Shown here: one piece after another, positions 1 through 7,858 of the stretch
Numbering within the stretch: the first letter of the stretch is position 1
How the letters are laid out: each line of letters begins with the position of its first letter
From: Acinetobacter johnsonii CIP 64.6
GTDB lineage: Bacteria; Pseudomonadota; Gammaproteobacteria; Pseudomonadales; Moraxellaceae
DNA length: 64,000 nucleotides
Reading direction: 5' to 3'
NCBI RefSeq assembly: GCF_000368045.1
Contig: NZ_KB849230.1
Coordinates: forward strand, 382,602 to 446,601
Position numbers and translations under genes: made by a program
Notes under the pieces: generated by a model
Databases searched by the model: none
Seen by the model: the letters and a program-made list of their open reading frames with translations, nothing else
What the model was told of the DNA's origin: nothing

Positions 1-116
1 GCATACCATTGCGTAGCAGGATCAAACCAAATGGCAATATTTCCGCGACTCATGAGTGCTCGGTTATATGCGGGCCAATTGGTTGTGCGGTAGATTTTGT
101 GTGTAGGCTTCTTCAT
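1..116 (-). CDS. IS5 family transposase, N-terminal part (cut by window edge)
   Basis: Only the first 38 codons are present, from the ATG at 116 running off the left edge. The protein starts MKKPTHKIYRTTNWPAYN and continues with a stretch ending FDPATQWYA. This is the characteristic start of IS903-group IS5 transposases, where the NWPAYN and IAIWFDP blocks precede the DDE domain. No frameshift is seen in the visible part, so the element may be intact outside the window. The gene is oriented away from parE, so the IS does not read through into parE. The family is recognised from memory of the N-terminal motif. Naming the IS would need the whole element. Confidence 0.85.
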   Translation of the reverse strand, partial: MKKPTHKIYRTTNWPAYNRALMSRGNIAIWFDPATQWY

Positions 117-152
117 TTGAAAATTATATCGCTGAAAAACCCTTTACAGATA

Positions 153-170
153 GGTTTGTGCAACAAAGCC
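153..170. repeat. Terminal inverted repeat of the IS5-family element
   Basis: GGCTTTGTTGCACAAACC on the minus strand marks the outer boundary of the IS at position 170. The opposite repeat is outside the window. Confidence 0.75.
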
Positions 171-190
171 TGTTCGAATTATAAGTCTTT

Positions 191-256
191 TTATAAGCTT
201 ATCCTACATAATTTATAGACTATTCCTACAATTTTATAAACTTATCCTACAATCTA
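191..256. repeat. Three imperfect 22-bp tandem repeats between the IS end and parE
   Basis: Three copies of a unit like TTATAAACTTATCCTACAAT start at 191, 213 and 234. Each copy contains TTATRRRCT followed by ATCCTACA or TTCCTACA. A partial copy (TTATAAGTCTTT) precedes them at 179. They occupy the whole space between the IS end and the parE stop codon. They do not form an obvious intrinsic terminator. The TTATCCTACA core is one insertion away from a DnaA box, but I see no reason to call it an origin. Function unknown. Confidence 0.6.
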
Positions 257-259
257 CAA

Positions 260-2140
260 TTAAACCACTAACTCGGCCAAGTTACCTTTCTGCTCTAACC
301 ATTCTTTACGGTCACTCGAACGTTTTTTTGCCAGCAATTTATCCAATAAACCTGCAGTAAAATGACTGTCATCCAAATCTAATTGCACCAAACGGCGTGT
401 GTTTGGATCTAGTGTGGTTTCACGCAGTTGGCTTGCGTTCATTTCACCCAAACCTTTAAATCGAGTAATTTGCGGGTTCTTGGTTTTGCATTTTTTTAAC
501 ATGCTTTCGAGCTCGTCATCGTCCAAGGCATAGTGCACATCTTTTGCATCATCAATTCGATACAGCGGTGGCATCGCCACATACAGATGTCCCTCTTCAA
601 CCAAGATCGGAAAATGTTTCACAAACAAAGCACACAGCAGCGTCGCAATGTGTAGACCATCCGAGTCAGCATCGGCCAAGATACAGATCTTGCCATAACG
701 TAATTCTGATAAATCATCCGACCCCGGATCGACCCCGATCGCAATGGCAATGTTATGCACTTCTTGCGAAGCCAAGACTTCATCAGAAGAGACTTCCCAC
801 GTATTTAAGATTTTTCCACGAATAGGCATGATCGCTTGGAAGTTTTTATCACGCGCCTGCTTGGCTGAACCACCCGCAGAATCACCTTCCACAATGAACA
901 GTTCAGACTCTTCTAGGGTATGTCCAACACAGTCTGACAATTTTCCGGGTAAAGTCGGACCTGCCACAATTTTCTTACGTTCAACTTTTTTCGCAGCTTT
1001 CAGACGACGACCTGCTTTCGAGATCGCCATTTCTGCCAACTGCATGGCAATATCGGAGTTTTGGTTCAACCACAGTGCAAAAGCATCTTTGGCAATGTTC
1101 TGGACAATCCCCGACGCTTCACGACTGGATAAACGCTCTTTGGTTTGGCCTGAAAACTGTGGCTCTTGGAACTTCAACGACAAAATATAGTTCACACCAT
1201 CCCAAACGTCTTCAGCCGACAGCTTCATATTGCGTTGCAGCAAATTACGCAGTTCACAAAACTCGCGCATCGCATCAGTTACACCTGAGCGTAAACCATT
1301 CACATGAGTCCCGCCCTGCGCAGTGGGAATCAGGTTCACATAGCTTTCTTGAACCAACTCACCGCCATCGACATTCCAACAAATGGCAAATTCGGCACTG
1401 GCACGCTCAGCATCTCCTGTTGCCACAAAGGCTGGATGAGGCAGAATCTCACGATCCTCAATTTCATCCATCAAATAATCGACGAGGCCATTTTCAAACT
1501 GCCAAACGATTTTTTCGTCATTGATTTGGTCGACATAATTGATTTGCAAACCTGCCGCCAAAACAGCTTTGGCTTTTAAGTTGTGCTTCAGCGCTTTCAA
1601 GGCAAATTTCGGTGAATCAAAATATTTGGCTTCAGGCCAAAAGTGAACGGTGGTCCCTGTCGCACGCTTCGGAGCTTTACCTTCTAGCACCGTCAAGGGT
1701 GCAGTCGGTTCACCCTGCTCAAACGCCATTTGGTAAAGGTTGCCTTGACGCTGAACTTCTACTTCGACTCGGCTAGATAAAGCATTCACCACGGAAATGC
1801 CTACGCCATGCAATCCACCTGAAAACTGGTAGTTGTCAGTACTGAATTTACCACCTGCATGCAGCTTGGTCAGGATGATCTCGATCCCGCTTTGACCATA
1901 TTCGGGGTGAATATCGACAGGCATGCCGCGACCATTGTCTTCTACTGAAAGCGAACCATCTTTATAAACGGTGACGGTAATTTTGTTGGCATGACCAGCC
2001 AGTGCCTCATCGACTGCATTATCAATAACCTCTTGCGCCAAATGGTTTGGGCGTGTGGTATCGGTATACATGCCGGGACGACGACGTACCGGATCTAAAC
2101 CAGATAATACTTCAAGCGATTGAGCCGTATATTGAGACAC
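260..2140 (-). CDS. parE: DNA topoisomerase IV subunit B (ParE)
   Basis: This is the ATPase subunit of topoisomerase IV, which with ParC decatenates daughter chromosomes. The 626-aa protein has the family order: GHKL ATPase with the Asn/Glu stretch EVIDNAVDEAL (about 38-48), DNGRGMP (about 63-69) and the lid motif GGLHGVG. A transducer domain follows, then the TOPRIM domain with EGDSAGGSAKQ (about 417-427) and DADSDGLHI, the last being the ParE version rather than the GyrB DADVDG. The start codon is GTG at 2140 (next residues SQYTAQ), with an AAGGAA ribosome site 10 bases upstream. It lies 14 bases after yqiA on the same strand, the yqiA-parE pair also found in E. coli. Downstream there is no clear hairpin, only the repeats and the IS end. 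Confidence 0.97.
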   Translation of the reverse strand: MSQYTAQSLEVLSGLDPVRRRPGMYTDTTRPNHLAQEVIDNAVDEALAGHANKITVTVYKDGSLSVEDNGRGMPVDIHPEYGQSGIEIILTKLHAGGKFSTDNYQFSGGLHGVGISVVNALSSRVEVEVQRQGNLYQMAFEQGEPTAPLTVLEGKAPKRATGTTVHFWPEAKYFDSPKFALKALKHNLKAKAVLAAGLQINYVDQINDEKIVWQFENGLVDYLMDEIEDREILPHPAFVATGDAERASAEFAICWNVDGGELVQESYVNLIPTAQGGTHVNGLRSGVTDAMREFCELRNLLQRNMKLSAEDVWDGVNYILSLKFQEPQFSGQTKERLSSREASGIVQNIAKDAFALWLNQNSDIAMQLAEMAISKAGRRLKAAKKVERKKIVAGPTLPGKLSDCVGHTLEESELFIVEGDSAGGSAKQARDKNFQAIMPIRGKILNTWEVSSDEVLASQEVHNIAIAIGVDPGSDDLSELRYGKICILADADSDGLHIATLLCALFVKHFPILVEEGHLYVAMPPLYRIDDAKDVHYALDDDELESMLKKCKTKNPQITRFKGLGEMNASQLRETTLDPNTRRLVQLDLDDSHFTAGLLDKLLAKKRSSDRKEWLEQKGNLAELVV

Positions 2141-2154
2141 GTTGTACTGTTTCC

Positions 2155-2739
2155 TTATTTTAAGCAGTCCGATAAAAACTGTAATGCCATCGGTATTTTG
2201 TCTGCGAAATCTTCCATCGCATGATTGCCTTGCGTTTCCGAGATCACGAGCGCTGCGCCATTATAATAGCGCTGTGCTTCACGATAATCCAAAACTTCAT
2301 CGCCTTGTTGCAATAACACTAAAATTTTGTCTGCATCTTGCACAAATGGCAGTTCAATCTGTTCTAAATAGTCCAATTGCGCATCATCAAGCGTCCAATG
2401 CTCATTTACTTTATAGGGCAGTCGAGTCGCACCAAATAGATCTCGGAACAAGTGCCATGGTTGCATAGCTGGATTGATCAGCACAGCCGGCACTGCTAAC
2501 TTCGCGACCAGTTGTGTCGCATAAAAGCCACCTAAACTACTGCCCACCAGTACCACCTGATCCAGCTCCTGAATCAAGGCGGCCAATTTTTCTAAGGCCA
2601 AATGTGGCGGCATGTTCAAGTCTGGCAAATGCACATGCCACTGTGGACGAGATTCGCAATAGCGTTTCAGCAATTGACCTTTAATCGATAAGGAACTGCT
2701 TTGAAAGCCATGTAAATAAATAATATTCATGCTGTACAT
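2155..2739 (-). CDS. yqiA: YqiA family alpha/beta-hydrolase (esterase)
   Basis: This is a 194-aa cytoplasmic serine esterase of the YqiA/UPF0227 family, and the exact substrate is unknown. It opens with the oxyanion-hole strand IIYLHGF. The nucleophile elbow is GSSLGG (about residues 67-72, Ser in the middle), an Asp is expected near DADK/GDEVLDY, and the histidine lies in the GNHAMEDF segment near the C terminus. ATG codons at 2739 and 2730 are both possible, and an AAGAG site favours the first. It is followed directly by parE, reproducing the E. coli yqiA-parE order, so the two are probably co-transcribed. Family membership is clear. The physiological role is inferred only at the level of esterase. 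Confidence 0.88.
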   Translation of the reverse strand: MYSMNIIYLHGFQSSSLSIKGQLLKRYCESRPQWHVHLPDLNMPPHLALEKLAALIQELDQVVLVGSSLGGFYATQLVAKLAVPAVLINPAMQPWHLFRDLFGATRLPYKVNEHWTLDDAQLDYLEQIELPFVQDADKILVLLQQGDEVLDYREAQRYYNGAALVISETQGNHAMEDFADKIPMALQFLSDCLK

Positions 2740-2970
2740 TTACTCTTCTACATCATTTTTATTGAACTCAAAAGAGATAGCATCAGCCGACTGTATTATT
2801 TTGTATGGATATAAAAATTGTCAGACAAAAAAATAAGGTCATCTGTGTATTCATCGCTATTGTAAAAGTTGTTCGAGATGAATTAGATAAGCTAGAGTGC
2901 TAAGAATTTATACCGTGATCGTTGAAAAAAATAAAGTCCCTTTGGACACAGAAACACAAGGGTAGAAAAA

Positions 2971-4302
2971 ATGCCAAGTTTAACGCCTCTGCACGAGACC
3001 TATTGTAAATGGGATCGTACTCCTCCCAGCCAAGCCGACCTGCTTGAAGGGATTGCTCAGTTGGTGACAACCCGCTTAGGCGATGTCGTCCACGATTTAA
3101 TTCAGGCCATTCAACGGGAAATTTTAATCAGTATATTTGGGATGAATGAAACCAGTTCCAAGAAGTTTCTGTCGACACGGTCAATTGAAAAAATTTACCA
3201 GTTTTCCTTCAATACCTTGCAAAACTACGGTAGCTATTTATTGGCGCCAAGTTTGCGTCATATCATTGAAAAATTTCCAAATTTGCATCGCAAACCCTTA
3301 ACCCCAACCATGCATTATTTAGTTGGTGCAATCAACGGCGTTTTGGGCGACTATTTACTGAAATATCACAACCCTGTGGCGCTACCGATGGTGTTTTATG
3401 ATCATTACGGTGCTATCCAGCAAGGCGAGTTGTCTGGTCGCGTGGTGATTATGGTCCACGGTCTATGCATGAACCATTTGTACTGGAGCACGGCGCGTTA
3501 TGGCGGTATAGGGGAAAAACTGCTGGCGCAACGTGCACAAAATACCATGCTATATCTCAACTACAACACGGGTCGTCGTATTTCAGCCAATGGGCGTAGC
3601 TTAGCCAACTCACTACAAGATTTACTCAACCGTAACCCACGGATTAGCTCGATTGATCTGATTGGACACAGTATGGGCGGACTGGTTTCACGCAGTGCGC
3701 TGTTCTACGGCAAACAAAATATGCAAAGCTGGATTCACGTGGTGGAAAACATGGTCTGTATTGGTTCTCCCCATCATGGTGCGGCTTTAGAACGTTTTGG
3801 CTTTCATTTGCAGGACAAATTGGGACGTTTCCCTTTTGTCAAAATTATTGGGCATATCGTCAACATTCGCAGCAACGGTATTTTAGACTTACGTCATGGT
3901 AGTGTACGGGATGATGACTGGGAACATAATGAAGCGCGTATTGGTCATGTTGATGACAATCGTAAGCCAGCCCCTTTGCCCTCTCATATCAACACCTTTT
4001 TGGTGGCAGGTACGATTGAGTTTGAGCATCGCAAATATCGTGCGCTCAATGTGATTGGGGATTATTTGGTCAGTGTGAAAAGTGCTTTAGGCGAGCATAT
4101 GAATCCACGCTTTCAACTAAAAGTCCCCGATTCACATAAAGCTATTTTCTACGGCTTAAACCATTTTGAGCTACACACCCATGCCAGTGTTGCCGAACAA
4201 ATCGTCAATTGGTTCTATCCAAATCCAACCGAAACTGAATATGGTCAAGTGCATGAATACATGATCGGGCTGGACGACTTAGAAGGCATTGCACTCACCT
4301 AA
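2971..4302 (+). CDS. Lipase-like alpha/beta-hydrolase, PGAP1/esterase type
   Basis: This is a 443-aa hydrolase preceded by an AAGGG ribosome site. The N-terminal 150 residues are helical and unlike known domains. From about residue 165 an alpha/beta-hydrolase core begins with VVIMVHGLCMNHLYW (oxyanion region). It carries the nucleophile elbow GHSMGG (about 233-238), an IGSPHHGAALERFG block typical of triacylglycerol lipases and PGAP1-like esterases, and a C-terminal histidine candidate in LNHFELH. No signal peptide is visible, so a cytoplasmic or membrane-associated lipid esterase is likely. It is a single-gene unit ending in a bidirectional terminator shared with dsbB. The substrate cannot be told from sequence. 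Confidence 0.8.
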   Translation: MPSLTPLHETYCKWDRTPPSQADLLEGIAQLVTTRLGDVVHDLIQAIQREILISIFGMNETSSKKFLSTRSIEKIYQFSFNTLQNYGSYLLAPSLRHIIEKFPNLHRKPLTPTMHYLVGAINGVLGDYLLKYHNPVALPMVFYDHYGAIQQGELSGRVVIMVHGLCMNHLYWSTARYGGIGEKLLAQRAQNTMLYLNYNTGRRISANGRSLANSLQDLLNRNPRISSIDLIGHSMGGLVSRSALFYGKQNMQSWIHVVENMVCIGSPHHGAALERFGFHLQDKLGRFPFVKIIGHIVNIRSNGILDLRHGSVRDDDWEHNEARIGHVDDNRKPAPLPSHINTFLVAGTIEFEHRKYRALNVIGDYLVSVKSALGEHMNPRFQLKVPDSHKAIFYGLNHFELHTHASVAEQIVNWFYPNPTETEYGQVHEYMIGLDDLEGIALT

Positions 4303-4320
4303 ACCACTGATACATCCAAT

Positions 4321-4350
4321 AAAAAAGCCGACATGACGTTGGCTTTTTTT
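4321..4350. terminator. Bidirectional intrinsic terminator between the hydrolase gene and dsbB
   Basis: AAAAAAGCCGAC, a 5-base loop, then GTTGGCTTTTTT. The stem has 12 pairs, including one G-T, with A and T tracts on either side. It serves the plus-strand hydrolase gene and the minus-strand dsbB. Confidence 0.85.
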
Positions 4351-4357
4351 ATCTTTA

Positions 4358-4873
4358 TTATTTTTTCTTCGCGTGGCTTGGATATTTACGCAACAGTTGC
4401 CACAGGCTAATCAACGCCAGTACCACAAAAAACACCAACGACCAGACAGGTAAAGACTGACCCAAGAAAGTCCAATCTACCAGTGCACATTCACCTGAAC
4501 CTGTTAAAACTTGCTCAAACACAGCACGCAGCGGCAACGTGTCTAACCAATAATCCAAGCCTGGGCCACAGCTCGGCACTTGATCAGGTGGTAAGCTCTG
4601 TAACCAAACGTGACGTGCTGCCACACCTGCGGACCATAAGATCGAGAGGCTGCCTAAAAATGCATAAAAACGTTTAAAACCATTCGATGCGGGGTTATGC
4701 AAAAAGGCAATCAGCGAAATAATCCCCAGTCCGATCAGTCCCACACGTTGGAACACACAGAGTGGACATGGGTTTAACTGTAGCGGGCCATGCTCTAAAT
4801 ACAAGGCAAAGGCCATCCCGATGATACTGGCTAAAACCAAAACACCACTCACGAAGCGATAACTCCATTGCAT
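4358..4873 (-). CDS. dsbB: Disulfide bond formation protein B (DsbB)
   Basis: This inner-membrane quinone-linked oxidase re-oxidises periplasmic DsbA. The protein has four hydrophobic segments. The first periplasmic loop carries the CPLC motif (NPCPLCVFQR), and the second carries the other cysteine pair in VPSCGPGLDYW and SGECALV. I start it at the ATG at 4873 (MQWSYRF, 171 aa), 7 bases after an AGAGG site. An ATG at 4921 would add 16 polar residues in front of the first membrane segment and overlap gshA. It lies just downstream of gshA on the same strand, so glutathione synthesis and disulfide formation may be co-transcribed, though they act in different compartments. Confidence 0.93.
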   Translation of the reverse strand: MQWSYRFVSGVLVLASIIGMAFALYLEHGPLQLNPCPLCVFQRVGLIGLGIISLIAFLHNPASNGFKRFYAFLGSLSILWSAGVAARHVWLQSLPPDQVPSCGPGLDYWLDTLPLRAVFEQVLTGSGECALVDWTFLGQSLPVWSLVFFVVLALISLWQLLRKYPSHAKKK

Positions 4874-4892
4874 GGTCAATCCTCTTAATTTT

Positions 4893-6470
4893 TTATCTAA
4901 ATTGTGCAAGGTACTGTTCAAAACTCAGTTGACTGTCTTGCTCTAATTGCTGTTGTTGTTGCAGTGATTGCGTGGCTAAATCGTCAAAATAAGCCCATGT
5001 CTCTGCACTCAACTGATGACGCTCATAACTCGATGCATGTTGTGCGGCCATTTGGCTACCAAAGCCCCATGTCCCACCCGCTTCCAGAGTATCTTCGATC
5101 ATCTGCGCCGACAAAGTATCATCAACTTCAGCGACTCTCTGTTGCATGACTGTCATCGCTTTGCTATAGAGTGTGGTGCCATAGCACTGATCTAACAACA
5201 CAACCAGTTCTTGCATCGCCTCTAAATGAGACTGACTCCATGCTTCAATTGGGAACGATTGCTCACCCACAGTAATTGCAGCATTCGGTGCACGACCACG
5301 ATTGACCACTTCCGCTTGGTTTTTCTCGATTTGATCTTGCTCTGCAGGTAATAAATCTGGGCTATCCAGCAGTAAGCAATACAGCGCCAGCACTTCTAAG
5401 AAACCTGCGGTATCTTCATTGATCCCAATTGGGCTATACGGATTCACATCCACCGCACGTAGTTCCACATAACCGACACCACGATTGCTCAGCGCTTGTG
5501 ATGGCGTTTCACCTGCTTGCGGTACTTGCTTTGGCCGTACCAAACTGTAGTACTCATTTTCAATTTGCAGGACATGATCATTAATTTGAATCGGTTCGCC
5601 CTGCGCATCATTGAGGCCTAAGCGACTAAATGGCGCATAAGCGGTTTTGACTGCCTTTTGTAGGCCTTCGAGATAACCATCGATATTGTTGTAATGAATA
5701 CCGAGCTGCTTTTGTGCTGAGTTTTGATAACCAAAACGTCCCATGCGCAAAGCAGTTGCATACGGTAAATACAAGGTCCCGCGCAGCAATGGCAACAGAT
5801 GATGTTCACGCCCTGTCATAAAACACTGGCAGACCGATGGACTTGCCCCGACCAAAAACATGACCAACGGCGTAAGGCGAATAAAGTTGCGGATCAAACC
5901 AAAATAGCGGTGACTACGATAGTCTTGTGCAGATAAGGCTTTTAGTGCCTCATCTGTTTCATGTTGTTGTAATTGTTCAAACAGCTGATCAGGAAAAGAC
6001 AAGTTATAGTGTAAACCTGAAATGGTTTGCATACGGCGACCATAACGTACCCCTAAACCATGACGGTACAAGGTCTTGAACTTCCCGATATTTGAGCTGC
6101 CATATTGGGCTAAGCGAATTTTATCGTCATTGTCATCCAACATACATGGCATCGACAGCGGCCAGAGCTTTTCACCATGTTCCAAATGACGATGCGCCAC
6201 ACTATGAATGTCTTTTAAATAATGCAACGCCTCAGTAATGCTAGGCTGGGGCGGTGTAATAAATTCTAATAAAGCTTCCGAATAATCCGTCGTGATATGC
6301 GGATGAGTCAGCGCAGAACCCAAAGCTTGCGGATGATCGGCTTGTGATAAAAAACCATCACTTTGCATACGCAGACTTTCACGCTCAATCCCGCGTAACA
6401 TCCCTTGCAAAAGTGATGAATTGACCCAAGTCGGTAACACAGCTGTAGATTTAGATGCGGGTTGACCCAT
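4893..6470 (-). CDS. gshA: Glutamate-cysteine ligase (GshA)
   Basis: This enzyme catalyses the ATP-dependent first step of glutathione synthesis, joining glutamate and cysteine. The 525-aa product matches the proteobacterial GshA class in length. It contains GIERESLRM near the N terminus and ITTDYSEALLEFITPP (glutamate/metal binding region). It also has HYNLSFPD, a YVELRAVDVNPYSPIGI block and the C-terminal GTWGFGSQMA segment. The ATG at 6470 is preferred to a TTG at 6497. The last 50 residues are glutamine-rich (a QSLQQQQQLEQ run). dsbB follows 19 bases after the gshA stop. No operator is recognisable in the AT-rich 200 bases upstream. Confidence 0.95.
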   Translation of the reverse strand: MGQPASKSTAVLPTWVNSSLLQGMLRGIERESLRMQSDGFLSQADHPQALGSALTHPHITTDYSEALLEFITPPQPSITEALHYLKDIHSVAHRHLEHGEKLWPLSMPCMLDDNDDKIRLAQYGSSNIGKFKTLYRHGLGVRYGRRMQTISGLHYNLSFPDQLFEQLQQHETDEALKALSAQDYRSHRYFGLIRNFIRLTPLVMFLVGASPSVCQCFMTGREHHLLPLLRGTLYLPYATALRMGRFGYQNSAQKQLGIHYNNIDGYLEGLQKAVKTAYAPFSRLGLNDAQGEPIQINDHVLQIENEYYSLVRPKQVPQAGETPSQALSNRGVGYVELRAVDVNPYSPIGINEDTAGFLEVLALYCLLLDSPDLLPAEQDQIEKNQAEVVNRGRAPNAAITVGEQSFPIEAWSQSHLEAMQELVVLLDQCYGTTLYSKAMTVMQQRVAEVDDTLSAQMIEDTLEAGGTWGFGSQMAAQHASSYERHQLSAETWAYFDDLATQSLQQQQQLEQDSQLSFEQYLAQFR

Positions 6471-6694
6471 TACAATCTCACTTTTTGGAAGAAACAATAC
6501 AACGACGAATAAAATAAAATCATCAGTTTATATCAGTATAACGTGATTTTAATTCGGCACATTACACCCAGTCCTATTTTCAAGTAAACCATCTGTTCTA
6601 TTTTTTCGGAAAATATTTATCACAAAGTTACGCTATTAGACATGTCAAAAGTGTGATTGTATTGAAGAATAAATGCTAAAGAATTGTAAACTTT

Positions 6695-7234
6695 ATGAAT
6701 TATCAAGAAATTTTAGATTTTTGGTTCGATCCCAAAAACCAAAGCTGGTGGTTTAGCCAAAATGATGCGTTCGATAAACTCATCGAAGAAAAATTTAAGA
6801 CAATTCATCAACAAGCGGCGTATGCTGAGCTATGGTCTTGGCGCAGTAGTGCTGAAGGGCGTTTGGCTGAAATTATTGTGCTCGACCAACTGTCGAGAAA
6901 CCTGTATCGGAACAGTCCTTTGGCCTTTGCTCAAGATGCCTTGGCCTTAGCTTTGGCGCAAGAAGCCATCACGCTAAAACTGGATGCAGCACTGCCACCC
7001 ATACAACGTAGTTTTTTATATATGCCCTTTATGCATAGTGAATCGAAACTTATTCATCAATATGCTTTAAAATTGTTCGAAGACTTAGGCAATCCGATTA
7101 ACCTCGATTTTGAACAGCGTCACAAAGTGATTATCGATCGTTTTGGACGCTATCCGCACCGGAACCAAGTCCTTGGCCGCAACTCAAGCCAAGAAGAACT
7201 GGATTTTTTGACTCAGCCCAACAGCCATTTTTAA
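6695..7234 (+). CDS. DUF924 family protein
   Basis: This is a 179-aa cytoplasmic, mostly helical protein of the DUF924 (TPR-like) family. It is recognised from the opening EILDFWFDP, then WWF, the central block EIIVLDQLSRNLYR, the FLYMPFMHSES stretch, and the C-terminal FGRYPHRNQVLGR sequence. All these are hallmark segments of the family, whose biochemical function is unknown. The ATG at 6695 gives the usual family start MNYQEIL. It is followed 38 bases later by a lipoprotein gene on the same strand, so the two may share a transcript. Confidence 0.88.
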   Translation: MNYQEILDFWFDPKNQSWWFSQNDAFDKLIEEKFKTIHQQAAYAELWSWRSSAEGRLAEIIVLDQLSRNLYRNSPLAFAQDALALALAQEAITLKLDAALPPIQRSFLYMPFMHSESKLIHQYALKLFEDLGNPINLDFEQRHKVIIDRFGRYPHRNQVLGRNSSQEELDFLTQPNSHF

Positions 7235-7272
7235 CTGTTCGGCTTCTCCCTCTGTGCTAAGGAGTCTATCTC

Positions 7273-7842
7273 ATGAAGAAAATTTTAATCGCCTGTGCAC
7301 TGGCGACGGGTCTGAGTTTAGTAGGCTGTGCCTCTACCCCCTCAAAGCCCTTAACCTTCGACCAGTTAGGTCGGTTTAGTAATACGCCTTTAAACACTTC
7401 GACTTATCGCATCAGCTTCCAAGCGCGTCCAAATATGAGCTATGGCACAGCTGAAGAAATTACCCTGGTCAAAGCCGCGCAAACTACGGTGCAAAATGGT
7501 TATCACTTCTTTAAAGTACTGAATGACCCGAGCAACCAAAACCAACCACCAAGGCAAGCCGTGGTGTATTCAAACCCAATGCCTTACTACCCATATGGTT
7601 ATTATTCTCGCCATCCAGCCTTTTGGCCTGATCCGTTCTACGATGTACCACGTGTAGTCGACATTGACCCCGTACAAGTGTCATACAGCATTCAATGCTT
7701 TAAAGACCAAAAATCGGCACCAAGCGATGCCTTTGATGCCACGCTGATTTTAAAATCGCTGGGTGGAAAATATGGTTTGAGTCCAACTGGTGAAGTGCTC
7801 CCACCGCCTGAACCCAGCAGTCCAGCGTCGACCAGCAAATAA
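7273..7842 (+). CDS. CC0125/CC1285-type lipoprotein
   Basis: This is a 189-aa predicted lipoprotein. It has a signal peptide (MKKILIACALATG) ending in the lipobox LVGC, with Cys19 as the lipidated residue. The mature part contains TYRISFQARPNMSYGTAEEITLVKAAQ, typical of the CC0125/CC1285 lipoprotein family, then a Pro/Tyr-rich stretch (PMPYYPYGYYSRHP) and a Pro/Ser-rich tail. An AAGGAG ribosome site precedes it. Only 16 bases separate it from the DUF445 gene, suggesting an operon of envelope proteins. Function unknown. The family name is from memory. Confidence 0.78.
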   Translation: MKKILIACALATGLSLVGCASTPSKPLTFDQLGRFSNTPLNTSTYRISFQARPNMSYGTAEEITLVKAAQTTVQNGYHFFKVLNDPSNQNQPPRQAVVYSNPMPYYPYGYYSRHPAFWPDPFYDVPRVVDIDPVQVSYSIQCFKDQKSAPSDAFDATLILKSLGGKYGLSPTGEVLPPPEPSSPASTSK

Positions 7843-7858
7843 AGCATAGAGCCTGCCT

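Larger units (their letters stand above)
1..170 (-). mobile_element. End of an IS5-family insertion sequence (IS903-like group)
   Basis: The left edge of the window lies inside an insertion sequence. Read on the minus strand it begins with the terminal inverted repeat GGCTTTGTTGCACAAACC (170 down to 153), typical of the IS903/IS5 type, and 54 bases inside it a transposase starts at 116. The rest of the element and its other inverted repeat lie outside the window. The bases just outside the end (171-179, TGTTCGAAT) would be one copy of a 9-bp target duplication if this is an IS903-like element, but the partner copy is not visible. I do not name the exact IS. Confidence 0.85.

Noticed and set aside
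200..256. Replication origin suggested by TTATCCTACA repeats
   Set aside because: The core is not a true DnaA box, there is no AT-rich unwinding element with dnaA or a rep gene near, and only three copies exist.
544..1579. Several overlapping plus-strand open frames inside parE (for example 744-1190 and 1075-1524)
   Set aside because: They run antisense to ParE, which fills the same region with a complete, motif-rich protein. They have no ribosome sites and no recognisable domains.
4873..4921. Longer DsbB start at 4921 overlapping gshA
   Set aside because: The ATG at 4873 has an AGAGG site at the right distance, and the extra residues are polar and not family-like.
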